In this document: positions 1 through 6,761 of the stretch, in pieces
Layout: each line of letters begins with the position of its first letter
Numbering within the stretch: the first letter of the stretch is position 1
Assembly (NCBI GenBank): GCA_905215775.1
Contig: CAJMRM010000011.1
Location: 1-64,000 of the forward strand
From: an uncultured bacterium
Lineage (GTDB): Bacteria; Bacillota; Clostridia; Lachnospirales; Lachnospiraceae
Reading direction: 5' to 3'
DNA length: 64,000 nucleotides
Made by a program: the position numbers and the translations under genes
The notes under the pieces: generated by a model
Told to the model about the DNA's origin: nothing
What the model saw: the letters and a program-made list of their open reading frames with translations, nothing else
Database searches by the model: none

Positions 1-86
1 TTCACATAGATGGTACCGTTTTCCACCTTGGATTCAGCTCCAAACTGAATGTCGTTAATCGGAATGATTCCTAATTCGAGTTTCAT
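1..86 (-). CDS. grdE: Glycine/sarcosine/betaine reductase component B subunit, N-terminal fragment
   Basis: Only the first 28 codons are inside the window; the gene runs off the left edge. The start reads MKLELGIIPINDIQFG, the typical opening of the GrdE/GrdG/GrdI proproteins, which mature into the substrate-binding subunits of selenoprotein reductase component B used in Stickland amino-acid reduction. The ATG lies 29 nt downstream of the grdX stop, so the two are probably co-transcribed. Which substrate (glycine, sarcosine, betaine) cannot be told from this fragment, and the later cleavage site and selenocysteine partner genes are outside the window. The symbol is therefore provisional. Confidence 0.75.
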   Translation of the reverse strand, partial: MKLELGIIPINDIQFGAESKVENGTIYV

Positions 87-115
87 TGTTTACGCTTACC
101 CCGCTTTCTTAAAAA

Positions 116-499
116 CTACAAAATTTTTTGAATCGCTCCCTCGATCAGTGACAGATCCACTGCCTGGAAATCTTCCAGGAGGTTCTGCGGCCAGTCCGGA
201 GTTTTCCGGATCGACTGGAATTTACGGCAGGCCGTGATTCCATTTTCAATCGTGATCTCCTGCTGGTAGAATTCTTCCTTGTCCACAGGACGGTCGGATA
301 TCATCACAGATTTATAAGGAGTCTGATTGGGCTTCAGGCTTCCCGTCATCGGATGCGTTTCCAAACACCAGCCGTTCTGGATATAATCCCGGACTTTCAC
401 GAGTACGTCCATATAACTCTGTCCATCCAGATATTCCACCTGTATCTGGTCACCGTATTTTACCAGACACATCTGGTTATTTGTAATAATCCGATACAT
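116..499 (-). CDS. grdX: GrdX family protein
   Basis: A 127-residue protein with the GrdX hallmarks: an MYRIITNNQ opening and a central HPMTGSLKPNQTPYKS block, equivalent to the HPL(S/T)GS.KPNETPYKS stretch of GrdX proteins. GrdX is encoded at the head of glycine/betaine reductase operons in Clostridia; its biochemical role is not established. The start at 499 is preferred over an upstream in-frame TTG at 541 because GAGGGAAGA sits just before this ATG, and the GrdX family begins here. It leads into a component B gene with no trxAB between them, unlike the classical grdX-trxB-trxA order. Its leader holds repeats described separately. Confidence 0.85.
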   Translation of the reverse strand: MYRIITNNQMCLVKYGDQIQVEYLDGQSYMDVLVKVRDYIQNGWCLETHPMTGSLKPNQTPYKSVMISDRPVDKEEFYQQEITIENGITACRKFQSIRKTPDWPQNLLEDFQAVDLSLIEGAIQKIL

Positions 500-512
500 T
501 CTTCCCTCACCC

Positions 513-580
513 TTTATTGATACAGGAAAACCCTGTTTCAACCATTTTATTTATTGATCACAGGAATACCTTGTATTGAT
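513..580 (-). repeat. Repeats and dyads in the grdX leader (putative operator or RNA element)
   Basis: Two direct copies of about 24 bases (plus-strand 513-536 and 550-573) share TTTATTGAT(C)ACAGGAA(A/T)ACC(C/T)TGT, 37 bases apart. The heptamer TATTGAT occurs three times (515-521, 552-558, 574-580). Each long copy contains a dyad: ACAGG-N5-CCTGT is perfect at 522-536 and has one mismatch at 560-574. They lie downstream of the predicted grdX transcription start, so they could be a roadblock operator or tandem hairpins in the leader RNA. The adjacent regulator is an obvious candidate binder, but that is inference. Confidence 0.5.
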
Positions 581-588
581 ATTTCCTA

Positions 589-617
589 TATATAGAATGT
601 ACCACATTTTTTTCCAA
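589..617 (-). promoter_or_regulatory. Predicted sigmaA promoter of grdX-grdE
   Basis: On the minus strand TTGGAA (612-617) is followed after 17 bases by TATATA (589-594). The expected start is near 582, giving a leader of about 83 nt to the grdX ATG. I looked for a sigma54 promoter (GG-N10-GC) in 500-757 on both strands and found none. Confidence 0.55.
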
Positions 618-677
618 AAGAAAAGGGGTATGAAGTTTTTTTCTTAACTTTTTTTCTTTGTGCATGAAATTTATTTC

Positions 678-706
678 TTGATTTTGAAAAACATTTCATA
701 TATAAT
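678..706 (+). promoter_or_regulatory. Predicted sigmaA promoter of the divergent regulator
   Basis: TTGATT (678-683), a 17-base spacer, then TATAAT (701-706). The expected start is about 50 nt upstream of the regulator ATG at 757. It is divergent from the grdX promoter with roughly 60 AT-rich bases between the two -35 boxes, so one regulator could act on both. Confidence 0.6.
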
Positions 707-756
707 TGTATGATGATTGGACAATTATCAAATCTTTTATACAGAAAGGCCAAACC

Positions 757-1737
757 ATGGACAATAATGCCTTTAATTCCACATACTATATGGAGACAAA
801 ATCCCCCTCCTACGCAAGAACCCTCCTGGACTGCAAGCGTGTGGCAGCCTCCAACGCCAACGTTCTCCTGATCGGGGAATCGGGAACGGGAAAGGACGTG
901 GCTGCCCAGTACATCCACGCGCTGAGCCGGCGGTCAGACCGGCCATTTATTGCCGTAAACTGCAACGCCTATACGGAATCTCTGCTGGAGCCAGAGCTTT
1001 TCGGCGTGGAGCCAGGGATCTTTTCTGACACCATCCGGCGGCGTGTGGGGAAATTCGAGCTGGCCGACCACGGCACTCTGTTTCTGGACGCCATCGGTGA
1101 CGTCAGTATGACCACCCAGGTAAAGCTCCTGCGTGCCATCGAGACCAAAGAGATCGAGCGCCTGGGAGGAAACAACAAAAAGGTACTGGATTTCCGTCTC
1201 ATCGCCGCCACCAGCCGGGACCTTCCCACCAAGGTCATCAACGGAGAATTCCGCGAGGACTTCTTCTACCGGATCAGCACCATCGTGATCCGGATCCCTC
1301 CCTTAAGGGAGCGGAAGGAGGATCTGGAGGGGATGATCCATTTCCTATTAAAGAAGGCCCAGGAGGAAAACGAGATCCGCATTGACCGGATCGAGGATAA
1401 GGTTTGGGAGTTCCTCATGAATTATGACTATCCGGGCAATGTCCGGGAGCTGAAAAATACCCTGGACCGGATGGTGGTACTCTCCCAGGATCACGTGATC
1501 ACTGCCGAGGGCATTCCGATCCTTTATAATCTGAAGCGCACGACTCCGATCTCCACCTATTCCGCCCACCAGCTTGTCACCTGGAAGGAGTTTAAGCGGC
1601 GCAGCGAAAAGGAATACCTGGAATGGGCACTTCGCCAGACAGACTGGAATATTTCTGCCGCTTCCCGGGAGCTTTCCCTGAGCACCCGGCAAATTTTCAA
1701 CAAAATCAATGAATACGATATAGAAAAAACGTTTTAA
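757..1737 (+). CDS. Degenerate sigma54-type AAA+ regulator with Fis-like HTH
   Basis: This 326-residue protein is almost only an enhancer-binding-protein AAA+ core plus a C-terminal Fis-type helix-turn-helix; it has no N-terminal sensor. Walker A is GESGTGKD (residues 40-47). The sensor I, FREDFFYRI, PPLRER and YPGNVREL segments are all typical. Two key elements are changed: the sigma54-contact loop GAFTGA reads GIFSDT (87-92), and Walker B, normally LFLDEI, reads LFLDAI (108-113), losing the ATPase glutamate. By family knowledge it should not remodel sigma54 polymerase; like TyrR it may work as a DNA-binding regulator of sigmaA promoters. The start at 757 is chosen for AGAAAGG seven bases upstream and because the core begins there. 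Divergence from grdX suggests control of amino-acid reduction. Confidence 0.85.
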   Translation: MDNNAFNSTYYMETKSPSYARTLLDCKRVAASNANVLLIGESGTGKDVAAQYIHALSRRSDRPFIAVNCNAYTESLLEPELFGVEPGIFSDTIRRRVGKFELADHGTLFLDAIGDVSMTTQVKLLRAIETKEIERLGGNNKKVLDFRLIAATSRDLPTKVINGEFREDFFYRISTIVIRIPPLRERKEDLEGMIHFLLKKAQEENEIRIDRIEDKVWEFLMNYDYPGNVRELKNTLDRMVVLSQDHVITAEGIPILYNLKRTTPISTYSAHQLVTWKEFKRRSEKEYLEWALRQTDWNISAASRELSLSTRQIFNKINEYDIEKTF

Positions 1738-1769
1738 TTTACATTTTTCTGAATCTTTTCTTACATGCA

Positions 1770-1798
1770 TTGAATCCTCTTTCTTTATATGATACTCT
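1770..1798 (+). promoter_or_regulatory. Possible promoter of the DUF4349 lipoprotein gene
   Basis: TTGAAT (1770-1775), 17 bases, then TACTCT (1793-1798). The match is modest; an overlapping TATGAT (1788-1793) is an alternative -10 without a good -35. No terminator is visible after the regulator stop at 1737, so read-through is also possible. Confidence 0.35.
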
Positions 1799-1841
1799 GG
1801 AATCAACAAAATGGGCTGTCTATAATGAAGGGAATGGTTTT

Positions 1842-2867
1842 ATGAAAAAGAAGCATGCATCAAAATTCGCCGCAATTATTTTTCTTCCCATGGCCATCGC
1901 TTTCGCCCTGGGACTGACCGCCTGCGGAGCCAGCGCGGCCGGTGCAAAAAACGAAGCCGCCCCGGAGGCAGAAACGACCGCTGCCGCCGGGGATATGAGG
2001 GTCGAAACCGCCGCAGAAACCGGGGAAGGTCTTCAAAGCCCGGCTTCCCTCTCCTCTCCGCAGACCACCGGCCGGAAGCTGATCCGGAATGTGGAGCTTT
2101 GGGCTGAGACAGAGGATTTTGACGGTTTATTAAGGTCCATCCAGGAGCAGATCTCTAGTCTTTCCGGCTATGTGGAGCAGTCGGATCTCTCGGGCAGCAG
2201 CATCCAGTATGACAGCCGCCCCTCCCGACGGTACGCTTCCATCACCGCCCGGATCCCGGCAGACCGGCTGGACTCCTTTCTTCAGTCTGTGGAGGACCAG
2301 GCCAACGTGACGGAGCGTTCGGAAACCACCACCGATGTGACCCTCCAGTACAGCGATCTGGAAAGCAGGAAAAAAACGCTGACCACGGAGCAGGATCGGA
2401 TCTGGGCGCTTCTGGAAAAGGCCGATACCCTGGAAGCCGTCATCGCCCTGGAGGAACGTCTGTCAGAGATCCGGTATCAGCTGGAATCCATGGAGTCCCA
2501 GCTGAGGCTCTACGATAACCAGGTGGATTACAGCACCATATCCATCCATATCTCTGAGGTGGCCGTTTATACGCCCACCGGTTCCCAGTCCATTGGGACG
2601 CGGATCCAGGACGGCTTTAAAAGAAATCTCTCCTCTGTAAAGGCGGCGGCCGTGGATCTGTTTGTTTTAGTGATCTCCACCCTTCCCATCTGGCTTCCGG
2701 CGCTGCTGGTATTCGCTGCGGCAGCAGCGGGAATCCGGCATTATATAGGAAGAAACACCGGAGGGGAACGTGGGAGGAAACATAAAAATCCAAAGAAAAA
2801 ACAGGACGAGGTTCCGTCCAAAGAACCTTCTCCAAATGATCCGCCTTCGGATCCTTCCGCCAGATAA
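1842..2867 (+). CDS. DUF4349 domain lipoprotein with C-terminal membrane segment
   Basis: 341 residues. A lipoprotein signal ends in LTAC (Cys28), followed by an Ala/Glu/Thr-rich linker. The middle is a DUF4349 domain: it begins RKLIRNVELW, then holds a GYVEQSD segment, an ITARIPADRLDSF segment and a coiled coil with the VTLQYSDLESR motif. A hydrophobic segment (LPIWLPALLVFAAAAAGI) near the C-terminus is followed by a very basic Lys/Arg-rich tail. It is predicted to be anchored at the outer face of the membrane; the family's function is unknown. The start at 1842 is chosen over the in-frame ATG at 1770 because the signal peptide begins here and GAAGGGAATGG precedes it. Confidence 0.85.
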   Translation: MKKKHASKFAAIIFLPMAIAFALGLTACGASAAGAKNEAAPEAETTAAAGDMRVETAAETGEGLQSPASLSSPQTTGRKLIRNVELWAETEDFDGLLRSIQEQISSLSGYVEQSDLSGSSIQYDSRPSRRYASITARIPADRLDSFLQSVEDQANVTERSETTTDVTLQYSDLESRKKTLTTEQDRIWALLEKADTLEAVIALEERLSEIRYQLESMESQLRLYDNQVDYSTISIHISEVAVYTPTGSQSIGTRIQDGFKRNLSSVKAAAVDLFVLVISTLPIWLPALLVFAAAAAGIRHYIGRNTGGERGRKHKNPKKKQDEVPSKEPSPNDPPSDPSAR

Positions 2868-2876
2868 AGTAAAAAT

Positions 2877-2921
2877 GGCGCTGCAAAGGGATGGGATCTC
2901 CCTTTGCAGCGCCTTATTTTT
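2877..2921. terminator. Bidirectional terminator between DUF4349 gene and thrS
   Basis: A perfect 14-bp stem: GGCGCTGCAAAGGG (2877-2890) pairs with CCCTTTGCAGCGCC (2900-2913). It is followed by TTATTTTTAT on plus and by ATTTTTACTTT on minus, so it can end both convergent transcripts. Confidence 0.9.
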
Positions 2922-2931
2922 ATGGTCGGAT

Positions 2932-4869
2932 CTAATTCTCCTTCTTCTCCACTTCCACCGGCCGGTTCACTCTCCCGGCGATCTCCTCTTTTATATCGGA
3001 GATAAAGCAGGAAAGCTCTCTGGAGCCCTCGTCGCCCTTGAAGCGGCTTCTTACGGAAACCGTACCGTCGGCCTCCTCCTTCTGTCCCACAACCAGCATG
3101 TAGGGGATCTTCTGAGTCTGGGCCTCACGGATCTTGTAGCCGATCTTCTCGGAGCGAAGATCGATCTCTGCCCGGATCCCGGCCTCATCCAGATCAGCCT
3201 TTACGGACTTTGCATATTCTTCATACTTCTCAGAAATGGGAAGTACCTTTACCTGCACCGGAGCCAGCCATGTGGGGAACGCACCGGCAAAATGCTCGAT
3301 CAGGATACCGATGAAGCGCTCCACAGAGCCAAAGGCCACGCGGTGGATCATGATGGGCCTGTGCTTCTCTCCATCTGCGCCGATATACTCCAGGTTGAAT
3401 CTCTGGGGCATCTGGAAATCCAGCTGGATGGTTCCGCACTGCCAGGTTCTTCCGATGCAGTCAACCAGGTGGAAATCGATCTTGGGACCGTAGAAGGCGC
3501 CGTCGCCCTCATTGATCACATAGTTCAGGCCCAGGTCGTCCAGAGCGCCCTGGAGCGCGCTGGTAGCCATCTCCCAGTCCTCGTCGCTTCCCATGGAATC
3601 CTCCGGTCTTGTGGACAGCTCCACATGATACTCAAAGCCGAACAGCTTATATACGCTGTCAATGAGCTGGGCAACGCCCTTGATCTCATCGCGGATCTGC
3701 TCCGGCATCATAAAGATATGGGCATCGTCCTGGTTGAAGCAGCGCACACGCATGAGACCATGGAGCTGGCCGGATTTTTCATGGCGGTGAACCAGTCCGA
3801 TCTCTCCCATACGGATGGGAAGATCCCGGTAGGAACGGGGCTCAGACGCGTATACCAGAATTCCGCCCGGACAGTTCATGGGCTTAACTGCGTAGTCCTC
3901 GTCGTCGATGACCGTTGTATACATGTTATCCTTATAATGATCCCAATGGCCGGAGTTCTCCCAGAGCTTCCGGTTCATGATGATCGGGGAAGAAATTTCC
4001 ACATAACCGGCCTTCTTATGGATCTCGCGCCAGTAGTCTAACAGTGTGTTCTTTAAGATCATTCCCTTGGGAAGGAAGAACGGGAAGCCCGGGCCGGCCT
4101 CATGCATCATAAACAGGCCCAGCTCACGGCCCAGCTTTCTGTGGTCACGCTTTTTGGCCTCCTCCATCATGGTCACATAGGCCTCCAGGTCCTCTTTCTT
4201 CTGGAAGGCAGTGGCATAGATCCTTGTGAGCATTTTATTCTTTTCGCTGCCGCGCCAGTAAGCGCCCGCAATATTCATGAGCTTAAAGGCCTTGCCGATC
4301 TCCTTTGTGGTCATCAGATGGGGGCCGGCGCACAGGTCTGTAAATTCTCCCTGCTTATAGAAGCTGATAACGGAATCCTCAGGCAGGTCCTCGATCAGCT
4401 CCACCTTATAGGGCTCGTCCTTTTCCTTCATAAGGGCAATGGCCTCGGCCCTGGGAAGCTCGAAACGCTCCAGGGGAAGAGCCTCCTTGATGATCTTCTT
4501 CATTTCAGCCTCGATCTTTTCCAGATCGTCGGCTGTGATAGGATTCACCGGATCCACATCATAATAGAAGCCGTCTGCGATGGACGGGCCGATGGCCAGC
4601 TTTGTATCGGGCCATAAACGCTTAATGGCCTGGGCCATCACATGGCTGGCCGTATGACGGAGTGCCGAAAGACCTTCTGCGTCCTTGGCAGTCAGTATAT
4701 TTAACTGGCAGTCGGAATCCACCACAGTCCGAAGATCTGCCTCCTCTCCGTTGATCTCTGCAACACAGGCCATTCTTGCCAGGCCCTCGCTGATATCCTT
4801 TGCAATGTCAATGACAGCCATGGGCTGCGCGTACTCTTTCACAGAGCCGTCTTTCAGTGTAACTTTCAT
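2932..4869 (-). CDS. thrS: Threonine--tRNA ligase
   Basis: 645 residues, the full family length. It charges tRNA-Thr in the cytoplasm. Domains in order: N-terminal TGS (about 1-60); an editing domain with HTASH (His72, His76) and a later CAGPH; the class II catalytic core with the zinc-site Cys in MNCPGG, His in RHEKSGQLHG and the late motif HRVAFGSVERF; and a C-terminal anticodon-binding domain starting near VQVKVLPI. It is convergent with the DUF4349 gene, separated by the bidirectional terminator. It has its own promoter and a T-box leader, so expression should rise when uncharged tRNA-Thr accumulates. Confidence 0.97.
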   Translation of the reverse strand: MKVTLKDGSVKEYAQPMAVIDIAKDISEGLARMACVAEINGEEADLRTVVDSDCQLNILTAKDAEGLSALRHTASHVMAQAIKRLWPDTKLAIGPSIADGFYYDVDPVNPITADDLEKIEAEMKKIIKEALPLERFELPRAEAIALMKEKDEPYKVELIEDLPEDSVISFYKQGEFTDLCAGPHLMTTKEIGKAFKLMNIAGAYWRGSEKNKMLTRIYATAFQKKEDLEAYVTMMEEAKKRDHRKLGRELGLFMMHEAGPGFPFFLPKGMILKNTLLDYWREIHKKAGYVEISSPIIMNRKLWENSGHWDHYKDNMYTTVIDDEDYAVKPMNCPGGILVYASEPRSYRDLPIRMGEIGLVHRHEKSGQLHGLMRVRCFNQDDAHIFMMPEQIRDEIKGVAQLIDSVYKLFGFEYHVELSTRPEDSMGSDEDWEMATSALQGALDDLGLNYVINEGDGAFYGPKIDFHLVDCIGRTWQCGTIQLDFQMPQRFNLEYIGADGEKHRPIMIHRVAFGSVERFIGILIEHFAGAFPTWLAPVQVKVLPISEKYEEYAKSVKADLDEAGIRAEIDLRSEKIGYKIREAQTQKIPYMLVVGQKEEADGTVSVRSRFKGDEGSRELSCFISDIKEEIAGRVNRPVEVEKKEN

Positions 4870-5187
4870 TGTGATCTCTCCTTTTCAATATATGGAAAAC
4901 AGGAACCGGCAGGACGTCGTTCCTTTAACGTAAAAAGTCCCCTGCCACAGACGCCTGGTCTATGGCAAGGGACGAGTTTACCCGCGGTTCCACCCTGCTA
5001 GCACGGGCCGGATATAGGGCCCATACCTCTTATTTCTGATGATAACGGAATCACCGTTCCCGATTAAGGGACACTCCAGGGCGGTCTTCAGCCAAAGGTC
5101 GTGTAAAGCGCTTCCAGCACATGGCGCTCCTCTCTGGACAGTTCCTAAAGCCTACTCTTCCTGTCTTCGTGTTGCTGTTTGAACTTA
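4870..5187 (-). promoter_or_regulatory. T-box leader (threonine) of thrS
   Basis: The roughly 318-nt leader holds the invariant T-box: on the minus strand AGGGTGGAACCGCGGG (complement of 4981-4996), just before an intrinsic terminator. Upstream are typical stem I elements, including AGTAGG and an AGAGAGGA run. A likely specifier is ACC (complement of 5083-5085) in a GAAGACCGC context, a threonine codon that fits thrS. Uncharged tRNA-Thr would bind stem I and the T-box bulge and favour the antiterminator. I see no gene in 4870-5304; between the promoter and the rluD stop (5222-5304) there is only an inverted repeat without a T-run. Confidence 0.92.
4932..4973 (-). terminator. Regulated terminator of the thrS T-box
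   Basis: On the minus strand GTCCCTTGCCATAGAC (complement of 4958-4973) pairs with GTCTGTGGCAGGGGAC (complement of 4937-4952), followed by TTTTT (4936-4932). It lies immediately downstream of the T-box sequence, as expected for the alternative to the antiterminator. Confidence 0.9.
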
Positions 5188-5193
5188 TGCTTT

Positions 5194-5221
5194 AGTATAG
5201 CACTTGCTGGGGATTTGTCAA
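5194..5221 (-). promoter_or_regulatory. Promoter of thrS
   Basis: Consensus TTGACA (5216-5221), a 16-base spacer and TATACT (5194-5199) on the minus strand. Predicted start is near 5187, at the 5' end of the T-box leader. Confidence 0.8.
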
Positions 5222-5304
5222 GCATTTGTTTGCTGCCATGACCAGACCGGCCGCTTCCATAAGAAGCTCATCCTGCTGGCCGGCGTCCGTATCCTGCCCC
5301 GGGC

Positions 5305-6219
5305 CTACGCGCCCGGAAGGATCTCCAGAAGATGCCTGAAATATTCCGGCAGCGGTGCTGTGAATTCCATATACTCTCCCGTTGAGGGATGGATAAAGCC
5401 CAGGATCCCGGCGTGGAGGGTCTGTCCCTGGAGCTTATACGGACATCTGGCCGGTCCATAGACCAGATCTCCCAGGAGCGGATGTCCCAGACTCGCCATA
5501 TGGACCCGGATCTGATGGGTACGGCCGGTCTCCAGGCGGCACTCGATCTGTGTGAAGCCCGAAAAGCGCTTTAGCACCCGGTAATGGGTCACGGCAGCCT
5601 TGCCGTTCTGATGGTTGATGCACATTTTTTTCCGGTCCTGGGGATGACGGCCAATGGGCGCATCCACCACTCCCTCGTCCTCCTTCACCACTCCATGGAC
5701 AATGGCCTGGTAACGCCTGGTAATGGAGTGCTCCTTCAGCTGGGCCGCAATGGAATTATGGGCCTGATCATTTTTGCAGGCAATGAGGACGCCGGTGGTA
5801 TCCATGTCGATTCGGTGGACGATCCCCGGACGCAGAACACCATTGATTCCAGACAGATCCTCCCTGCAGTGGTACATCAGGGCATTTACCAGGGTCCCCG
5901 TATAATGACCGGCCGCCGGATGGACCACCATGCCCTTGGGCTTATTGACCAGGATCACGTCGCGGTCCTCGTAGAGGATATCCAGGGGGATATCTTCCGC
6001 CAGGATCTCCGGCTCCACCGCCTCCGGCACCTCAAAGACCAGCCGGTCGCCTTCGGCCACCCGGTAGCTGGCCTTCACCGGAGCTCCGTCCGCAAAGACG
6101 CCGCCGGATTTCATGAGCTTCTGAAGAAAGGAGCGGGAATATTCCCCGCACTGCTCCGCCAAAAATTTATCGACCCGGTCGCCGGAGGCTTCCTCCGTCA
6201 CAAAAATTTCTTTTTTCAC
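5305..6219 (-). CDS. rluD: RluD-family 23S rRNA pseudouridine synthase
   Basis: 304 residues. An N-terminal S4 RNA-binding domain (about 12-60) is followed by the pseudouridine synthase core with GIVHRIDMDTTG; Asp138 in HRID is the catalytic aspartate of the HRLD motif. It isomerises uridines in large-subunit rRNA or a related RNA; RluD, RluC and RluA types are hard to separate without alignment, so the exact target is open. The ATG overlaps the lspA stop by 4 nt, the usual lspA-rluD pairing in Firmicutes. It is the last gene of the HlyD-yggS-sepF-ylmH-aroB-lspA-rluD run. No clear terminator follows, so some transcripts may run into the thrS leader. Confidence 0.92.
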   Translation of the reverse strand: MKKEIFVTEEASGDRVDKFLAEQCGEYSRSFLQKLMKSGGVFADGAPVKASYRVAEGDRLVFEVPEAVEPEILAEDIPLDILYEDRDVILVNKPKGMVVHPAAGHYTGTLVNALMYHCREDLSGINGVLRPGIVHRIDMDTTGVLIACKNDQAHNSIAAQLKEHSITRRYQAIVHGVVKEDEGVVDAPIGRHPQDRKKMCINHQNGKAAVTHYRVLKRFSGFTQIECRLETGRTHQIRVHMASLGHPLLGDLVYGPARCPYKLQGQTLHAGILGFIHPSTGEYMEFTAPLPEYFRHLLEILPGA

Positions 6220-6728
6220 CTGGCCCTCTCCTTCCCCGAAAAGAAGTCCAGCTCCCCGTCCTTATAATAAAAGCCGGTCAGAAGGACCAGAAGGACGGCA
6301 GCAGTCACCACATAGCAGTCTGCCACGTTAAAGATCGGAAAATCAATGAGGCTGAAATAAAGGAAATCCACCACATAGCCCTGGACTGCCCGGTCGATCA
6401 TATTTCCCACGGCGCCGGAGGTCAGGAGCACCATGGAAAAATACAGCGGCATATACCGCCGCTCCCAGGGCATCCGGGAAAGGAACAGAAGGACCACAAC
6501 GATCACTGCAGCTGCCACCAGGAAAAAGAATACATGTTTTCCCTGAAGGATCCCGAAGGCCGCCCCCCGGTTTTCTGAATACAGAAGCTCAAATACCCCC
6601 TCCCAGATCACAAAGGGGCCGTTCCCCATTAAATTTTCCACAGCCAGCCGTTTCGTCCACTGATCCAGTCCCACTGCCAGAGCTGTCAGAAGGCCGAAAA
6701 GGCCGTACCGTTTCCACAAGCTGTTCAT
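6216..6728 (-). CDS. lspA: Lipoprotein signal peptidase (SPase II)
   Basis: 170 residues with four predicted membrane segments. It cleaves prolipoprotein signal peptides at the lipid-modified cysteine in the membrane. The two catalytic aspartates are present: Asp112 in GNMIDR and Asp137 in FNVADCYV. AAGGAGAATGAC precedes the ATG. The window encodes several substrates, including the DUF4349, DUF3048, carboxypeptidase and ABC binding proteins with LxxC lipoboxes. It ends in a 4-nt overlap with rluD and starts 33 nt after aroB. Confidence 0.96.
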   Translation of the reverse strand: MNSLWKRYGLFGLLTALAVGLDQWTKRLAVENLMGNGPFVIWEGVFELLYSENRGAAFGILQGKHVFFFLVAAAVIVVVLLFLSRMPWERRYMPLYFSMVLLTSGAVGNMIDRAVQGYVVDFLYFSLIDFPIFNVADCYVVTAAVLLVLLTGFYYKDGELDFFSGKERAR

Positions 6729-6761
6729 GTCATTCTCCTTATCTGAAATCCCGGGAGAGGA

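Noticed and set aside
500..757. sigma54 promoter for grdX or the regulator
   Set aside because: No GG-N10-GC pair in the right context on either strand; sigmaA-like promoters are present instead.
2770..4041. Long plus-strand frame of 423 codons
   Set aside because: It runs antisense through thrS, which is full length with all motifs; the frame has no family motifs and no ribosome-binding site.
5247..5283. Inverted repeat CCGGCC/GGCCGG after rluD
   Set aside because: No T-run follows, so I do not call it a terminator.
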